A program made the translations under genes and the position numbers. This document shows positions 1 to 5,949 of a stretch of 6,617 bases of DNA, in pieces. Under the pieces are notes generated by a model, which was given only the letters and a program-made list of their open reading frames with translations, made no database searches and had not been told where the DNA came from. Source of the stretch: Lachnospiraceae bacterium. Lineage in GTDB: Bacteria > Bacillota > Clostridia > Lachnospirales > Lachnospiraceae. Numbering within the stretch: the first letter of the stretch is position 1; the number at the start of each line of letters is the position of its first letter. The DNA is taken from NCBI GenBank assembly GCA_014804495.1, contig JAAUZS010000075.1, forward strand, positions 1 through 6,617, written 5' to 3'.

Positions 1-1536
1 ACATATGATGAAAATGGAAATGAAATAAAACGTGAGGCATATTACAAACATGGAAGCTCCACCAGAACAATATTTAGAGAATATGATGAGCATGGAAACC
101 TGATAAATTATATGGTATATGATACTGATGGAAAACTTATTCAAAAAGAAGAATACGAATATGATAAAAATGACAATAGAGTCAGGTATGTCAAATATGA
201 CGACGGCGTAACAATCAGTTCTATGATTGAGCAGGAATATGATGAAAACGGCAATGAAGTCAAGTATGTTGCCTATAGTGGTAATGGGGGAATAATCACT
301 TACGGGTATGAGAAAGAATATAATGAAAATGGCAATGTAATAAAGCAAGTGGGCTATGACAGCGAGGGTATCCGCAAATATATAACGGAATACGGATATG
401 ACGAAAACGGCAGGCAAATCTATATAAGGCATAACGTTGATGAATATACGTGGGAATATGAATATGACGAGCACGGAAATCGTGTAAAAGAAATATATAC
501 AAGCTATGATCGGAAAACAGGGCAAAAAGAATATAAGAGCCGCAGGTGGGAAAGGGAATATGATGAAGATGGCAGGAATATTGCTGCTTTCTTTTATGAT
601 AATGAAAAGACAGCTTCTTATCAAAGCAAAACAGAGTATGATGAAAACGGCCTTATAATAAATTATACAAGCTATGATAAAAATGAAGATATTCTTGGCA
701 GAAGAGAAACGGAATATGACGCATCCGGGCAGGTATTAAGGGAAAATTATTATGATGCGAATGGTAATCTGCTTAAATACTATGAGAATGAATATGATGA
801 TTTCGGCAGCATAACAAGGCAGACGATGTATGAGGACGGTATTTTGAAATCTGAAAAACAGGCGGGTTATGTGTATCGTTATATAGGAAATATTGATGCT
901 GAGGCATCAGACTATATGGATGATGATATGACGCCGGAGGAATATAATCTGAAACAAAGGGAGATTTTTATACGTTTTTTGCATGGTCAGGAAAAAATAA
1001 GTTACTATAATGACTTAAATAGTGTCGATAAGGTAAGAATTGTCGGAGAAACCATTACGGATTTAATCGATTTTGAATATTATACGGAACATAGCGAGGA
1101 ACTGAAATATACCTTTCTGGATATGACCGGAGACGGGATAGAAGAATTGGTTATACAATGCTCTTATGCTAAGTTATATGTAATACAGTGTAACTATGGC
1201 ATATTAAGTGTTATTTGCGACGCTGTGGGAGGAAATTTCGGAGCCTATCTGGTAAAATATGATGGAAGGATTGGAGTCTGCTGTGATTTTGGCGGACATG
1301 TAGGAGGAAATGAAGAATATTATTACTTCTTTGATGGGAAAGGAAAAAAGGAGATAACATTAGGCGACTATCAATGTTTTCTGGAGGACGGTACAGGGAG
1401 CAGAGGTTATTGCATAAGTGATAATGACAGTTTTGAAAAGCGTGATATCAGCAAAGGGGAGTATTATGATATCGCAGATAAGATAGTAAAAGAGATTACT
1501 ATCGACTGGCAGAAGTTGGAGAAACCGAACAAATGA
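1..1536 (+). CDS. YD-repeat (Rhs-like) protein, 5' end cut off by the window
   Basis: The frame is open from base 1, so the ATG at 112 is an internal methionine and not the start; 511 residues are visible. Residues 1 to about 283 are a run of YD-type repeats of the form (E)YDENGN-x-I/V-K..., about 19 half-units averaging 12 to 15 residues. The YD motif is known from Rhs and wall-associated proteins. Residues from about 284 to the end are a non-repetitive domain with a D-M-T-G-D-G loop (D374, D378) followed by EEL, resembling the calcium-binding-style loops of FG-GAP/VCBS-like lipoprotein domains. No toxin domain or RHS core end motif is visible. The 3' end overlaps the next gene by ATGA. The product is paralogous to that gene, sharing 23 consecutive identical residues from residue 261. 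By analogy it should begin with a lipoprotein signal, but this is outside the window. Function is unknown. Confidence 0.85.
   Translation, partial: TYDENGNEIKREAYYKHGSSTRTIFREYDEHGNLINYMVYDTDGKLIQKEEYEYDKNDNRVRYVKYDDGVTISSMIEQEYDENGNEVKYVAYSGNGGIITYGYEKEYNENGNVIKQVGYDSEGIRKYITEYGYDENGRQIYIRHNVDEYTWEYEYDEHGNRVKEIYTSYDRKTGQKEYKSRRWEREYDEDGRNIAAFFYDNEKTASYQSKTEYDENGLIINYTSYDKNEDILGRRETEYDASGQVLRENYYDANGNLLKYYENEYDDFGSITRQTMYEDGILKSEKQAGYVYRYIGNIDAEASDYMDDDMTPEEYNLKQREIFIRFLHGQEKISYYNDLNSVDKVRIVGETITDLIDFEYYTEHSEELKYTFLDMTGDGIEELVIQCSYAKLYVIQCNYGILSVICDAVGGNFGAYLVKYDGRIGVCCDFGGHVGGNEEYYYFFDGKGKKEITLGDYQCFLEDGTGSRGYCISDNDSFEKRDISKGEYYDIADKIVKEITIDWQKLEKPNK
781..1536 (+). repeat. C-terminal half of a tandem paralogous duplication (partner 2637-3380)
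   Basis: Bases 781-1536 and 2637-3380 encode alignable protein. The first part, to about 960 and 2815 respectively, aligns without gaps and with mostly synonymous differences at DNA level. Shared blocks include RQTMYEDGILK, YRYIGNID, EEYNLKQR, YTFLDMTGDG and GEYYDI. This supports an old tandem gene duplication. N-terminal repeat counts differ between the copies. Confidence 0.75.
1518..1521 (+). promoter_or_regulatory. Ribosome binding site for the second YD-repeat gene
   Basis: GGAG lies 11 bases before the ATG at 1533, inside the codons for the conserved C-terminal KLE-K-P segment of the upstream gene. It supports the 1533 start, which overlaps the previous stop as ATGA and points to translational coupling. 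Confidence 0.55.
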
Positions 1537-3380
1537 GTAAAATCAAAAAGATAGCAGCATTAAGCCTGATCGCGGTTATTGTTGCAGCAAGCCTGACCGG
1601 ATGTGGTAATTATGACACAGAAGATATATCGGATGTATCAAGTACAACAGATGCGCCGGATGCGTCAGAGATAACAGAGGATATAGCGGAAAGCAAGCTG
1701 CATGAGACAGCGGACGAAACAATTCCTGTCCCTGAAACCTACGAAGACTACATGAAACTGGCAGCCGCCTGTTATGAAAATGAAGATTGGGAGATTGCCC
1801 ATGACTGCTACTATGCCGCAAAAGAATTAGACGGGAGCAGGGTCGAAGTCTATCGGGGACTGTCAGATACATATTTACAGATGGGTGATGTGATTCAGGC
1901 GCTTGACGTACTGGATGAGGGGATGGAGAAGTGTGGTGATAAACACAGCATTGACTTGATTAGTCAAAGAAAAGAATATCTCCTTGCCGGGATGGTAACA
2001 ATCAGGGTGGAGCTGGCGAAGCGAGAATATGATGATGAAGGAGAGATTCTTTCGAGTCGTATATTGGAACGCGATGAGAATGGGAATGAGATAAAGGAGA
2101 TATGCAACGATACGGAGAGAGAAAGCAGTTATGTTATAGAGTATCAGTATGATGCGGATGGTAACATTACCGAATATAAATGTATATCTTACGACAGTGA
2201 TGGAAACAGTAGTATTTCTTCCCATTGGACGTGGGCATATGATGAAGATGGCAATGAAACAGAATTTGTAATTTATGATAGTGACGGTAATGTTGAAAGT
2301 AGGATAGAGTATGAATATGATGAGGACGAAAATGAAAATAAAAACATGGCGGAGTATACCCATATAGAGTATGATGAAGAAAAAGGGATAGACAGCTGCG
2401 TATCAGAAAGAAAATATGATGCAGACGGCAGGGAAACAGCTTTTTATCTTTATGACAATGAAACAACTGTTTACTATCAAAGCAGTAAAGAATATGATGA
2501 AAACGGTCGAATAGTAAAATATACTGGATGTGATAACAATGGAACCGTTCTTGTAAGGAAAGAAACGGAATATGATGAATCCGGAAAAGTAATAAGGGTG
2601 AACTATTATGGCGCTGATGATAACCTGACACAGTATTATGAAAATGAATATGATGATTTTGGTAGTATAACAAGGCAGACCATGTATGAGGACGGAATTT
2701 TAAAAGCCGAAAAACAGATGAACTATTTATATAGATATATAGGAAATATTGATGATGAAGTTGTAAACTACATGGATAATGATGTGACGACGGAGGAATA
2801 TAATCTGAAGCAGAGAGCGATTTTCACCAAGTTTTTAAATGGTCAAGAAAAGGCGCGTTACTACAGCAAAGAAGATAATATCGATGACGGAGAAATTGTG
2901 AGTGTTGCAATTACGAACTTAATTAATTTTGCATATTGCAGACAGAATAAAGAATTTCCTGAATATACCTTTCTGGATATGACAGGGGATGGGGTAGAAG
3001 AATTAATTATCAATTGTGGCAGAAAGTTTTATGTGATACAAAGTAATTACGGTGTTTTAAAAGTAATTTTCAGCACAGTAGAATATGACAAATCATATCT
3101 GGTGAAAGGTAATGGAAGAACAGGAATCTGCGTCTCTTTCAGCGGACATATGAGCACAAATAAGGCATACTATTTCCTTGATGAAAATGGAAAAAATAAT
3201 ATATCTCTGGATGTTTTTTGGGATTCTGATGGTAAGATGTACTACAGGTCTTATGACAATAACTGTTTTGAATGGCATTACATCAGTGAAGGAGAGTATT
3301 ATGATATCATGAGTGGGATGGCAGCAAAGACGGATATTGACTGGTATAAATTGGAGGAACCTGATTATGGAAATGATTAA
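1533..3380 (+). CDS. Lipoprotein with TPR-like region, YD repeats and DxTGDG C-terminal domain
   Basis: This 615-residue protein begins with a lipoprotein signal: MSKIKK, a hydrophobic stretch to residue 20, then LTGC with the lipidated cysteine at C24. A Ser/Thr/Asp/Glu-rich linker (25-67) suits a surface anchor. Residues about 70-137 look like two TPR units (AACYENEDWEIAHDCYYAAKEL, then VYRGLSDTYLQMGDVIQALDVL). Residues about 160-410 carry YD repeats (YDEDGNE, YDSDGN, YDENGR). Residues about 411-615 match the neighbour's C-terminal domain, with D482-M-T-G-D486-G. It should be exported, lipidated and face outward. YD and TPR repeats usually mediate carbohydrate or protein contacts, but the partner here is unknown. 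No toxin tip is seen. Its last 14 bases overlap aroE. Recognition of the lipoprotein and repeats is firm; function is not assigned. Confidence 0.9.
   Translation: MSKIKKIAALSLIAVIVAASLTGCGNYDTEDISDVSSTTDAPDASEITEDIAESKLHETADETIPVPETYEDYMKLAAACYENEDWEIAHDCYYAAKELDGSRVEVYRGLSDTYLQMGDVIQALDVLDEGMEKCGDKHSIDLISQRKEYLLAGMVTIRVELAKREYDDEGEILSSRILERDENGNEIKEICNDTERESSYVIEYQYDADGNITEYKCISYDSDGNSSISSHWTWAYDEDGNETEFVIYDSDGNVESRIEYEYDEDENENKNMAEYTHIEYDEEKGIDSCVSERKYDADGRETAFYLYDNETTVYYQSSKEYDENGRIVKYTGCDNNGTVLVRKETEYDESGKVIRVNYYGADDNLTQYYENEYDDFGSITRQTMYEDGILKAEKQMNYLYRYIGNIDDEVVNYMDNDVTTEEYNLKQRAIFTKFLNGQEKARYYSKEDNIDDGEIVSVAITNLINFAYCRQNKEFPEYTFLDMTGDGVEELIINCGRKFYVIQSNYGVLKVIFSTVEYDKSYLVKGNGRTGICVSFSGHMSTNKAYYFLDENGKNNISLDVFWDSDGKMYYRSYDNNCFEWHYISEGEYYDIMSGMAAKTDIDWYKLEEPDYGND
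3353..3357 (+). promoter_or_regulatory. aroE: Ribosome binding site fixing the aroE start
   Basis: GGAGG lies nine bases before the ATG at 3367. It sits inside the LEEP codons of the lipoprotein gene. It selects 3367 over the in-frame ATG at 3313, which would add 18 residues unlike any AroE N-terminus. A second ATG at 3373 is possible but less well spaced. Confidence 0.7.
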
Positions 3381-4236
3381 TGGAAAAACGAGAACATGCG
3401 GCCTGATTGGCAATCCGGTGGAACATACAATGTCGCCGGCAATACATAATACATTAGCAGAGAAATGCGGACACAATCTGGTCTATGTACCTTTTTTTGT
3501 AGAAGAGAGACAAGTGGCGGATGCGGTAAAAGGCGCCTATGCGCTGAATATTCTGGGGCTTAACGTAACTGTTCCTTATAAAAGCGAAGTTATAAAAAGC
3601 CTCGTGGAAGTGGATGAGCTGGCTGCTAAGATTGGAGCAGTCAATACATTGGTCCGCACACAGGGAGGATATAAGGGCTACAATACGGACATGAGCGGTC
3701 TGCAGCGAGCGATGGAGAGCGAGGGCATTCGCATAGAAGGAGAAGAAATCATACTGCTTGGAGCAGGCGGAGCATCGAGGGCAGTTGCATACTTGTGTGC
3801 ATCGAAGAAAGCTAAGAAAGTCTATATGCTCAACAGGACGTTTGACAAGGCGCAGAAAGTCGCCGAAGAGGTGAATAAAGCTTTTGGATGTGAAATAATC
3901 GTTCCCATGCTGTTATCAGATTATCCGAAGCTGCCTGACGGAAAGTTTCTGACGATACAGGGAACCTCGGTGGGACTTGCACCAAATGATAATGAGGCAG
4001 TTATTGAAGATACCGCTTTCTATCAGAAGGTACATACCGGCTTCGACTTAGTCTACAGACCGTTCACTACACGTTTCATGAAATTGGTAAAGGAGGCTGG
4101 CGGTCAGGCATATAACGGGCTGAAAATGCTTCTGTATCAGGGCGTCAACGCATATGAACTGTGGAACCAGGTGGAAATAAGCGATAAAGAGGCTGATGCC
4201 GTATATGCGAAACTGAAAGAGGAGATGGGGCTGTAG
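3367..4236 (+). CDS. aroE: Shikimate dehydrogenase (NADP+)
   Basis: AroE reduces 3-dehydroshikimate to shikimate with NADPH, step 4 of the cytoplasmic shikimate pathway. The 289-residue length is typical of the family. The substrate motif GNPVEHTMSP lies at residues 15-24; the usual S-x-S pair is T21-x-S23 here. NVTVPYK carries the catalytic lysine K72. GAVNT (N93) and YNTD (catalytic D108) follow. The nucleotide-binding loop is GAGGASRA (132-139), and NRT (156-158) is the NADP-preferring segment. GLKMLLYQG with Q257 closes the substrate site. All key residues are present, so it should be active. The start at 3367 follows a good GGAGG and lies inside the end of the lipoprotein gene. aroK begins 18 bases downstream, so the two are very likely co-transcribed. 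A quinate/shikimate dehydrogenase paralog is a less likely alternative, given the adjacent aroK. Confidence 0.95.
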   Translation: MEMINGKTRTCGLIGNPVEHTMSPAIHNTLAEKCGHNLVYVPFFVEERQVADAVKGAYALNILGLNVTVPYKSEVIKSLVEVDELAAKIGAVNTLVRTQGGYKGYNTDMSGLQRAMESEGIRIEGEEIILLGAGGASRAVAYLCASKKAKKVYMLNRTFDKAQKVAEEVNKAFGCEIIVPMLLSDYPKLPDGKFLTIQGTSVGLAPNDNEAVIEDTAFYQKVHTGFDLVYRPFTTRFMKLVKEAGGQAYNGLKMLLYQGVNAYELWNQVEISDKEADAVYAKLKEEMGL

Positions 4237-4254
4237 CCCGGAAAGGAATAATCT

Positions 4255-4785
4255 ATGGGTAACATTATTTTAATCGGTTTCATGGGCTGCGGGAAATCCA
4301 CTATAGGAGTCAAGCTGTCTTACCGTCTCCGCCGTCCGATGCTGGATACCGATAAGCTGATTGAGAAAGAAGAGGGAAAGACGATTTCTGAAATTTTTGA
4401 AAAGGATGGAGAAGAGTATTTCAGAAATCTGGAGACTGAATGTATAAAGAAGCTTATTTCGACGGTACATAACCAGATTATATCCGTAGGCGGCGGTCTG
4501 CCCATGCGTGAAGTAAACCACGCCCTGTTAAAAGAGCTGGGAATGGTGGTTTATCTGCGTGCCGAAGCGGAGACAATCTATGGGAGGGTAAAGCATGATA
4601 AGACCAGACCGCTTTTACAGTGCGATGACCCAAAGGAAAAAATACGTACATTAATGAAACAACGCACTGCAGTTTACGAATCTGCATCAGATATGATTGT
4701 TGATGTGGATAATAAGGACTTTGACACTATATTAGATGAAATTGTAAAATACTTGCAAGTCAGGAATAAATATGATAATATTTGA
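4255..4785 (+). CDS. aroK: Shikimate kinase
   Basis: Shikimate kinase phosphorylates the 3-hydroxyl of shikimate with ATP, step 5 of the pathway, in the cytoplasm. The protein has 176 residues, a normal family length. The P-loop is GFMGCGKST (8-16). DTD (31-33) provides the Mg2+ and shikimate contacts, R57 in EYFRNLE binds shikimate, and GGG (79-81) is the Walker B-region motif. RPLL (118-121) in the lid contributes the adenine/ATP arginine, and R137 in the QRTAVYE helix is the second shikimate arginine. The start follows AAGGA at 4243-4247 with seven bases of spacing, 18 bases after aroE. A near-consensus promoter lies within its last 65 bases, so its 3' end may double as a regulatory region for what follows. 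Confidence 0.95.
   Translation: MGNIILIGFMGCGKSTIGVKLSYRLRRPMLDTDKLIEKEEGKTISEIFEKDGEEYFRNLETECIKKLISTVHNQIISVGGGLPMREVNHALLKELGMVVYLRAEAETIYGRVKHDKTRPLLQCDDPKEKIRTLMKQRTAVYESASDMIVDVDNKDFDTILDEIVKYLQVRNKYDNI
4721..4750 (+). promoter_or_regulatory. Candidate sigma-A promoter inside the 3' end of aroK
   Basis: TTGACA (4721-4726) is a perfect -35 hexamer. TAAAAT (4745-4750) is a 5/6 match to the -10, with 18 bases between. Transcription would start near 4757 and read into the hairpin cluster at 4798-4867. The bases are also codons for an acceptable aroK tail, so coincidence is possible. Confidence 0.4.
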
Positions 4786-4797
4786 ATAGAATAAAGG

Positions 4798-4872
4798 CTG
4801 TAGTGCATTACAGTTTGGTCTGGGCGGAAGCTCTTTGGACCACCGCAGGCGGGAAGAATTTCCCGCCATTTT
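4798..4872 (+). ncRNA. Structured intergenic RNA candidate with three successive hairpins
   Basis: Three stem-loops occur back to back. The first is CTGTA (4798-4802) with TACAG (4809-4813). The second is TGGTC (4816-4820) with GACCA (4838-4842), with an inner GGGC-GGAA-GCTC stem (4822-4833) capped by a GNRA-type GGAA tetraloop. The third is the 8-bp GC-rich hairpin at 4848-4867 followed by TTTT. It could be the 3' untranslated region of the aroEK transcript, a leader or attenuator for aroQ, or a small RNA from the promoter at 4721. I do not recognise a known riboswitch class. Folding is by eye only. Confidence 0.35.
4848..4872 (+). terminator. Probable Rho-independent terminator after aroK
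   Basis: GGCGGGAA (4848-4855) and TTCCCGCC (4860-4867) form a perfect 8-bp stem with a 4-base GAAT loop. It is followed by ATTTTC, a short T run. The GC-rich stem is convincing, the U tract weak, so termination may be partial. Confidence 0.55.
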
Positions 4873-4916
4873 CAATATATCGGAGAAAAAGAACTAAGCG
4901 TTTAGTAAGGAATTAT

Positions 4917-4946
4917 TTGAGAGTATTGAAAAAATGAAGTTATAAA
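4917..4946 (+). promoter_or_regulatory. Candidate promoter for aroQ
   Basis: TTGAGA (4917-4922) and TATAAA (4941-4946) are separated by 18 bases and lie just downstream of the terminator-like hairpin. The predicted start near 4953 leaves a very short leader with AAAGGAG at 4956-4962. It fits aroQ having its own transcript, but was scored only by eye. Confidence 0.45.
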
Positions 4947-4975
4947 CAGGCCAAGAAAGGAGCAACGATATTAAA

Positions 4976-5404
4976 ATGAAAATACTTGTAATCAACGGCC
5001 CTAACCTGAACTTTCTGGGTATTAGGGAAAAAAGTGTGTACGGAGCACAGGATTATGACTATCTGCTTAATATGATAGCGGATAAAGGCAAAGAGGAAGG
5101 CTGCACGATAGAGGTATTCCAGAGCAATCACGAAGGAGCCATTATCGACAGGATTCAGGATGCGTATTTTGACGGAACGGAAGGCATTGTTATCAATCCG
5201 GGAGCTTTCACCCATTACAGCTATGCGATAAGGGATGCGCTTGAAAGCATCAAGGTTCCAAAGGTGGAAATACATATTTCAAATATCATGGAGCGCGAAG
5301 ATTTCCGAAAAGTATCTGTAACTGCGCCGGTTTGTGATAAGCAGATATACGGCAAGGGGCTAGAGGGGTATCTGATGGCGATTGATTTTGTGCTTGGGAA
5401 GTGA
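4976..5404 (+). CDS. aroQ: Type II 3-dehydroquinate dehydratase
   Basis: This enzyme dehydrates 3-dehydroquinate to 3-dehydroshikimate, step 3 of the shikimate pathway, making the substrate of the adjacent AroE. Type II enzymes are small dodecamers; 142 residues is the expected size. The N-terminus ILVINGPNLNFLG is diagnostic. R17 and the catalytic tyrosine Y22 lie in the active-site lid (IREKSVYG). NHEG (51-54), NPGAFTH (74-80) and the HISN motif with catalytic H100 are present, and R111 follows in the EDFRK helix. AAAGGAG (4956-4962) is 13 bases before the ATG, slightly long, but starting at MKILVINGPN matches the family. Its 190-bp separation from aroK, with an intervening terminator and candidate promoter, suggests partly independent expression. 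Downstream, the 136-bp palindrome begins 15 bases after the stop and could act as its 3' structure. Confidence 0.95.
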   Translation: MKILVINGPNLNFLGIREKSVYGAQDYDYLLNMIADKGKEEGCTIEVFQSNHEGAIIDRIQDAYFDGTEGIVINPGAFTHYSYAIRDALESIKVPKVEIHISNIMEREDFRKVSVTAPVCDKQIYGKGLEGYLMAIDFVLGK

Positions 5405-5419
5405 TTTTTCAAGACGGCC

Positions 5420-5555
5420 GTTGTACAATATAGACAAATCAACGCAGACACGCTCTCGCTGCATTGCCGCTCGTAGCGGTACTAAGCTCGAAAATACCTC
5501 GCTAAGTACCGACGGCGGCAGAGCACCTGCTTATGATTTGTCTATATTGTACAAC
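5420..5555. repeat. 136-bp palindromic repeat element with 21-bp perfect terminal inverted repeats (MITE-like)
   Basis: Bases 5420-5440 are the exact reverse complement of 5535-5555 (21 of 21), and 5441/5534 also pair. Inside, nested pairing continues: GCAG 5444-5447 with 5527-5530, GCTC 5452-5455 with 5521-5524, TGCCGC 5465-5470 with GCGGCA 5515-5520, and GGTACT 5478-5483 with AGTACC 5505-5510 extended by AGC/GCT. CCGCT-CGT-AGCGG (5467-5479) is a competing local hairpin. The element can therefore fold nearly end to end. No target-site duplication is obvious at its edges and no protein is encoded; the reading frames across it are by-products. Its form matches non-autonomous mobile repeats or dispersed intergenic palindromes. 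It may act as a 3' stabiliser or terminator for aroQ. Confidence 0.75.
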
Positions 5556-5631
5556 TACGTATTGGAAAAATATAGCTTAGCGAGCTATTCAATAGATTAA
5601 ACACGCAAAGGCTGCTTTAATAAACTTCCGT
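5556..5631. other. Short spacer between the two palindromic elements, with a small hairpin
   Basis: No gene is seen. ATAGCT (5572-5577) and AGCTAT (5583-5588) form a 6-bp stem with a 5-base loop; TATTG (5560-5564) and CAATA (5590-5594) could extend it across an internal loop. CTTAGCGAG (5576-5584) is the reverse complement of 5498-5506 inside the first element, so part of this spacer may be a remnant of, or related to, that element. Confidence 0.4.
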
Positions 5632-5713
5632 GGGCAGATTGCACAAAATGTTCGCGAAGCCGCCTTATGCAGGAATATGAGATTTTCTTAATATTCCGCC
5701 CGACACCCAGCAA

Positions 5714-5737
5714 TTTCGGGACACGGATGTCCCGAAA
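5714..5737. other. Perfect 10-bp stem-loop in the core of the second element
   Basis: TTTCGGGACA (5714-5723) and TGTCCCGAAA (5728-5737) pair fully around a CGGA loop. It has no T run long enough to be a normal terminator on either strand. Confidence 0.7.
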
Positions 5738-5738
5738 A

Positions 5739-5784
5739 GCCCGCACTGAGCCCGGACGGCGAATGCGGGCGGTTGCGTCCGTCC
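5739..5784. other. Possible H-type pseudoknot in the core of the second element
   Basis: GCCCGCA (5739-5745) pairs with TGCGGGC (5764-5770). GGACGG (5754-5759), in the loop of that stem, pairs with CCGTCC (5779-5784) beyond it, so the two stems interleave. A competing pairing exists between CCGCCCG (5696-5702) and CGGGCGG (5766-5772). Both are exact complements; which forms cannot be told by eye. Confidence 0.35.
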
Positions 5785-5861
5785 TTCACAACATCACCGG
5801 AATATTTAGAAAATCCATATTCCGAAGTCAGGCGCGAGCAAACATTTTACGCAATCTGCCC

Positions 5862-5949
5862 CCTCAGTTTATAAGAGAAACTTTTTACCTCCCACAAACC
5901 ATAAGCAGTTATATCCCAAGATATCCCAAGAAAGGAGTCTGTCACATAT
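5862..5949 (+). promoter_or_regulatory. Leader of the SbcD-like gene with ribosome binding site
   Basis: AAAGGAG (5931-5937) lies 12 bases before the ATG at 5950. A weak promoter-like pair, TTTACG (5846-5851) and TATAAG (5870-5875) spaced by 18 bases, straddles the edge of the palindromic element. The ribosome site is convincing; the promoter is speculative. Confidence 0.35.
5911..5930. repeat. Perfect 10-bp tandem duplication before the SbcD-like gene
   Basis: ATATCCCAAG occurs twice with no gap (5911-5920 and 5921-5930), directly abutting the ribosome binding site. It may be a replication-slippage product or a paired binding site. Confidence 0.8.

Larger units (their letters stand above)
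5632..5861. repeat. About 230-bp imperfect palindromic element with structured core
   Basis: The outer arms pair as GGGCAGATTGC (5632-5642) with 5851-5861, then, after a 2-base mismatch, AAAATGTT (5645-5652) with AACATTTT (5841-5848). Further in, bases 5672-5697 and 5799-5823 are inverted copies differing by about two changes. Each copy is itself a hairpin (GGAATAT...ATATTCC). The centre is GC-rich and contains the 10-bp hairpin at 5714-5737 and the interleaved stems at 5739-5784. Open frames across it give low-complexity Arg-rich peptides without recognisable domains. It is unlike the first element in sequence. It is best read as a second dispersed intergenic repeat, or as the gene of a structured RNA flanked by inverted arms. 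Confidence 0.7.

Noticed and set aside
1875..2673. Long antisense open frames within the YD-repeat gene
   Set aside because: They are rich in His, Ile, Tyr and Phe, as expected from the complement of repeated TATGATGAAAATGG-type codons, and have no domains.
3313..3366. In-frame upstream ATG that would lengthen AroE by 18 residues
   Set aside because: The extension (MGWQQRRILTG...) is unlike AroE N-termini, lies wholly inside the lipoprotein gene, and the good GGAGG points to 3367.
1..3380. Polymorphic Rhs toxin with immunity gene
   Set aside because: YD repeats are present but there is no RHS core end motif, no variable toxin tip, and no small immunity gene; both copies end in the same conserved domain and the next gene is aroE.
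4798..4872. T-box leader controlling aroQ
   Set aside because: TGGACCACCGC followed by a terminator hairpin faintly recalls the T-box antiterminator, but there is no room for a stem I with a specifier loop, and the match to the T-box sequence is poor.
5382..5600. Open frame of 72 codons across the first palindrome
   Set aside because: It overlaps the end of aroQ and is simply the translation of the inverted repeat; no ribosome binding site or family resemblance.
5405..5949. CRISPR array or tRNA gene in the intergenic gap
   Set aside because: The repeats are inverted rather than regularly spaced direct repeats, and no cloverleaf with T-loop and anticodon arm could be drawn.
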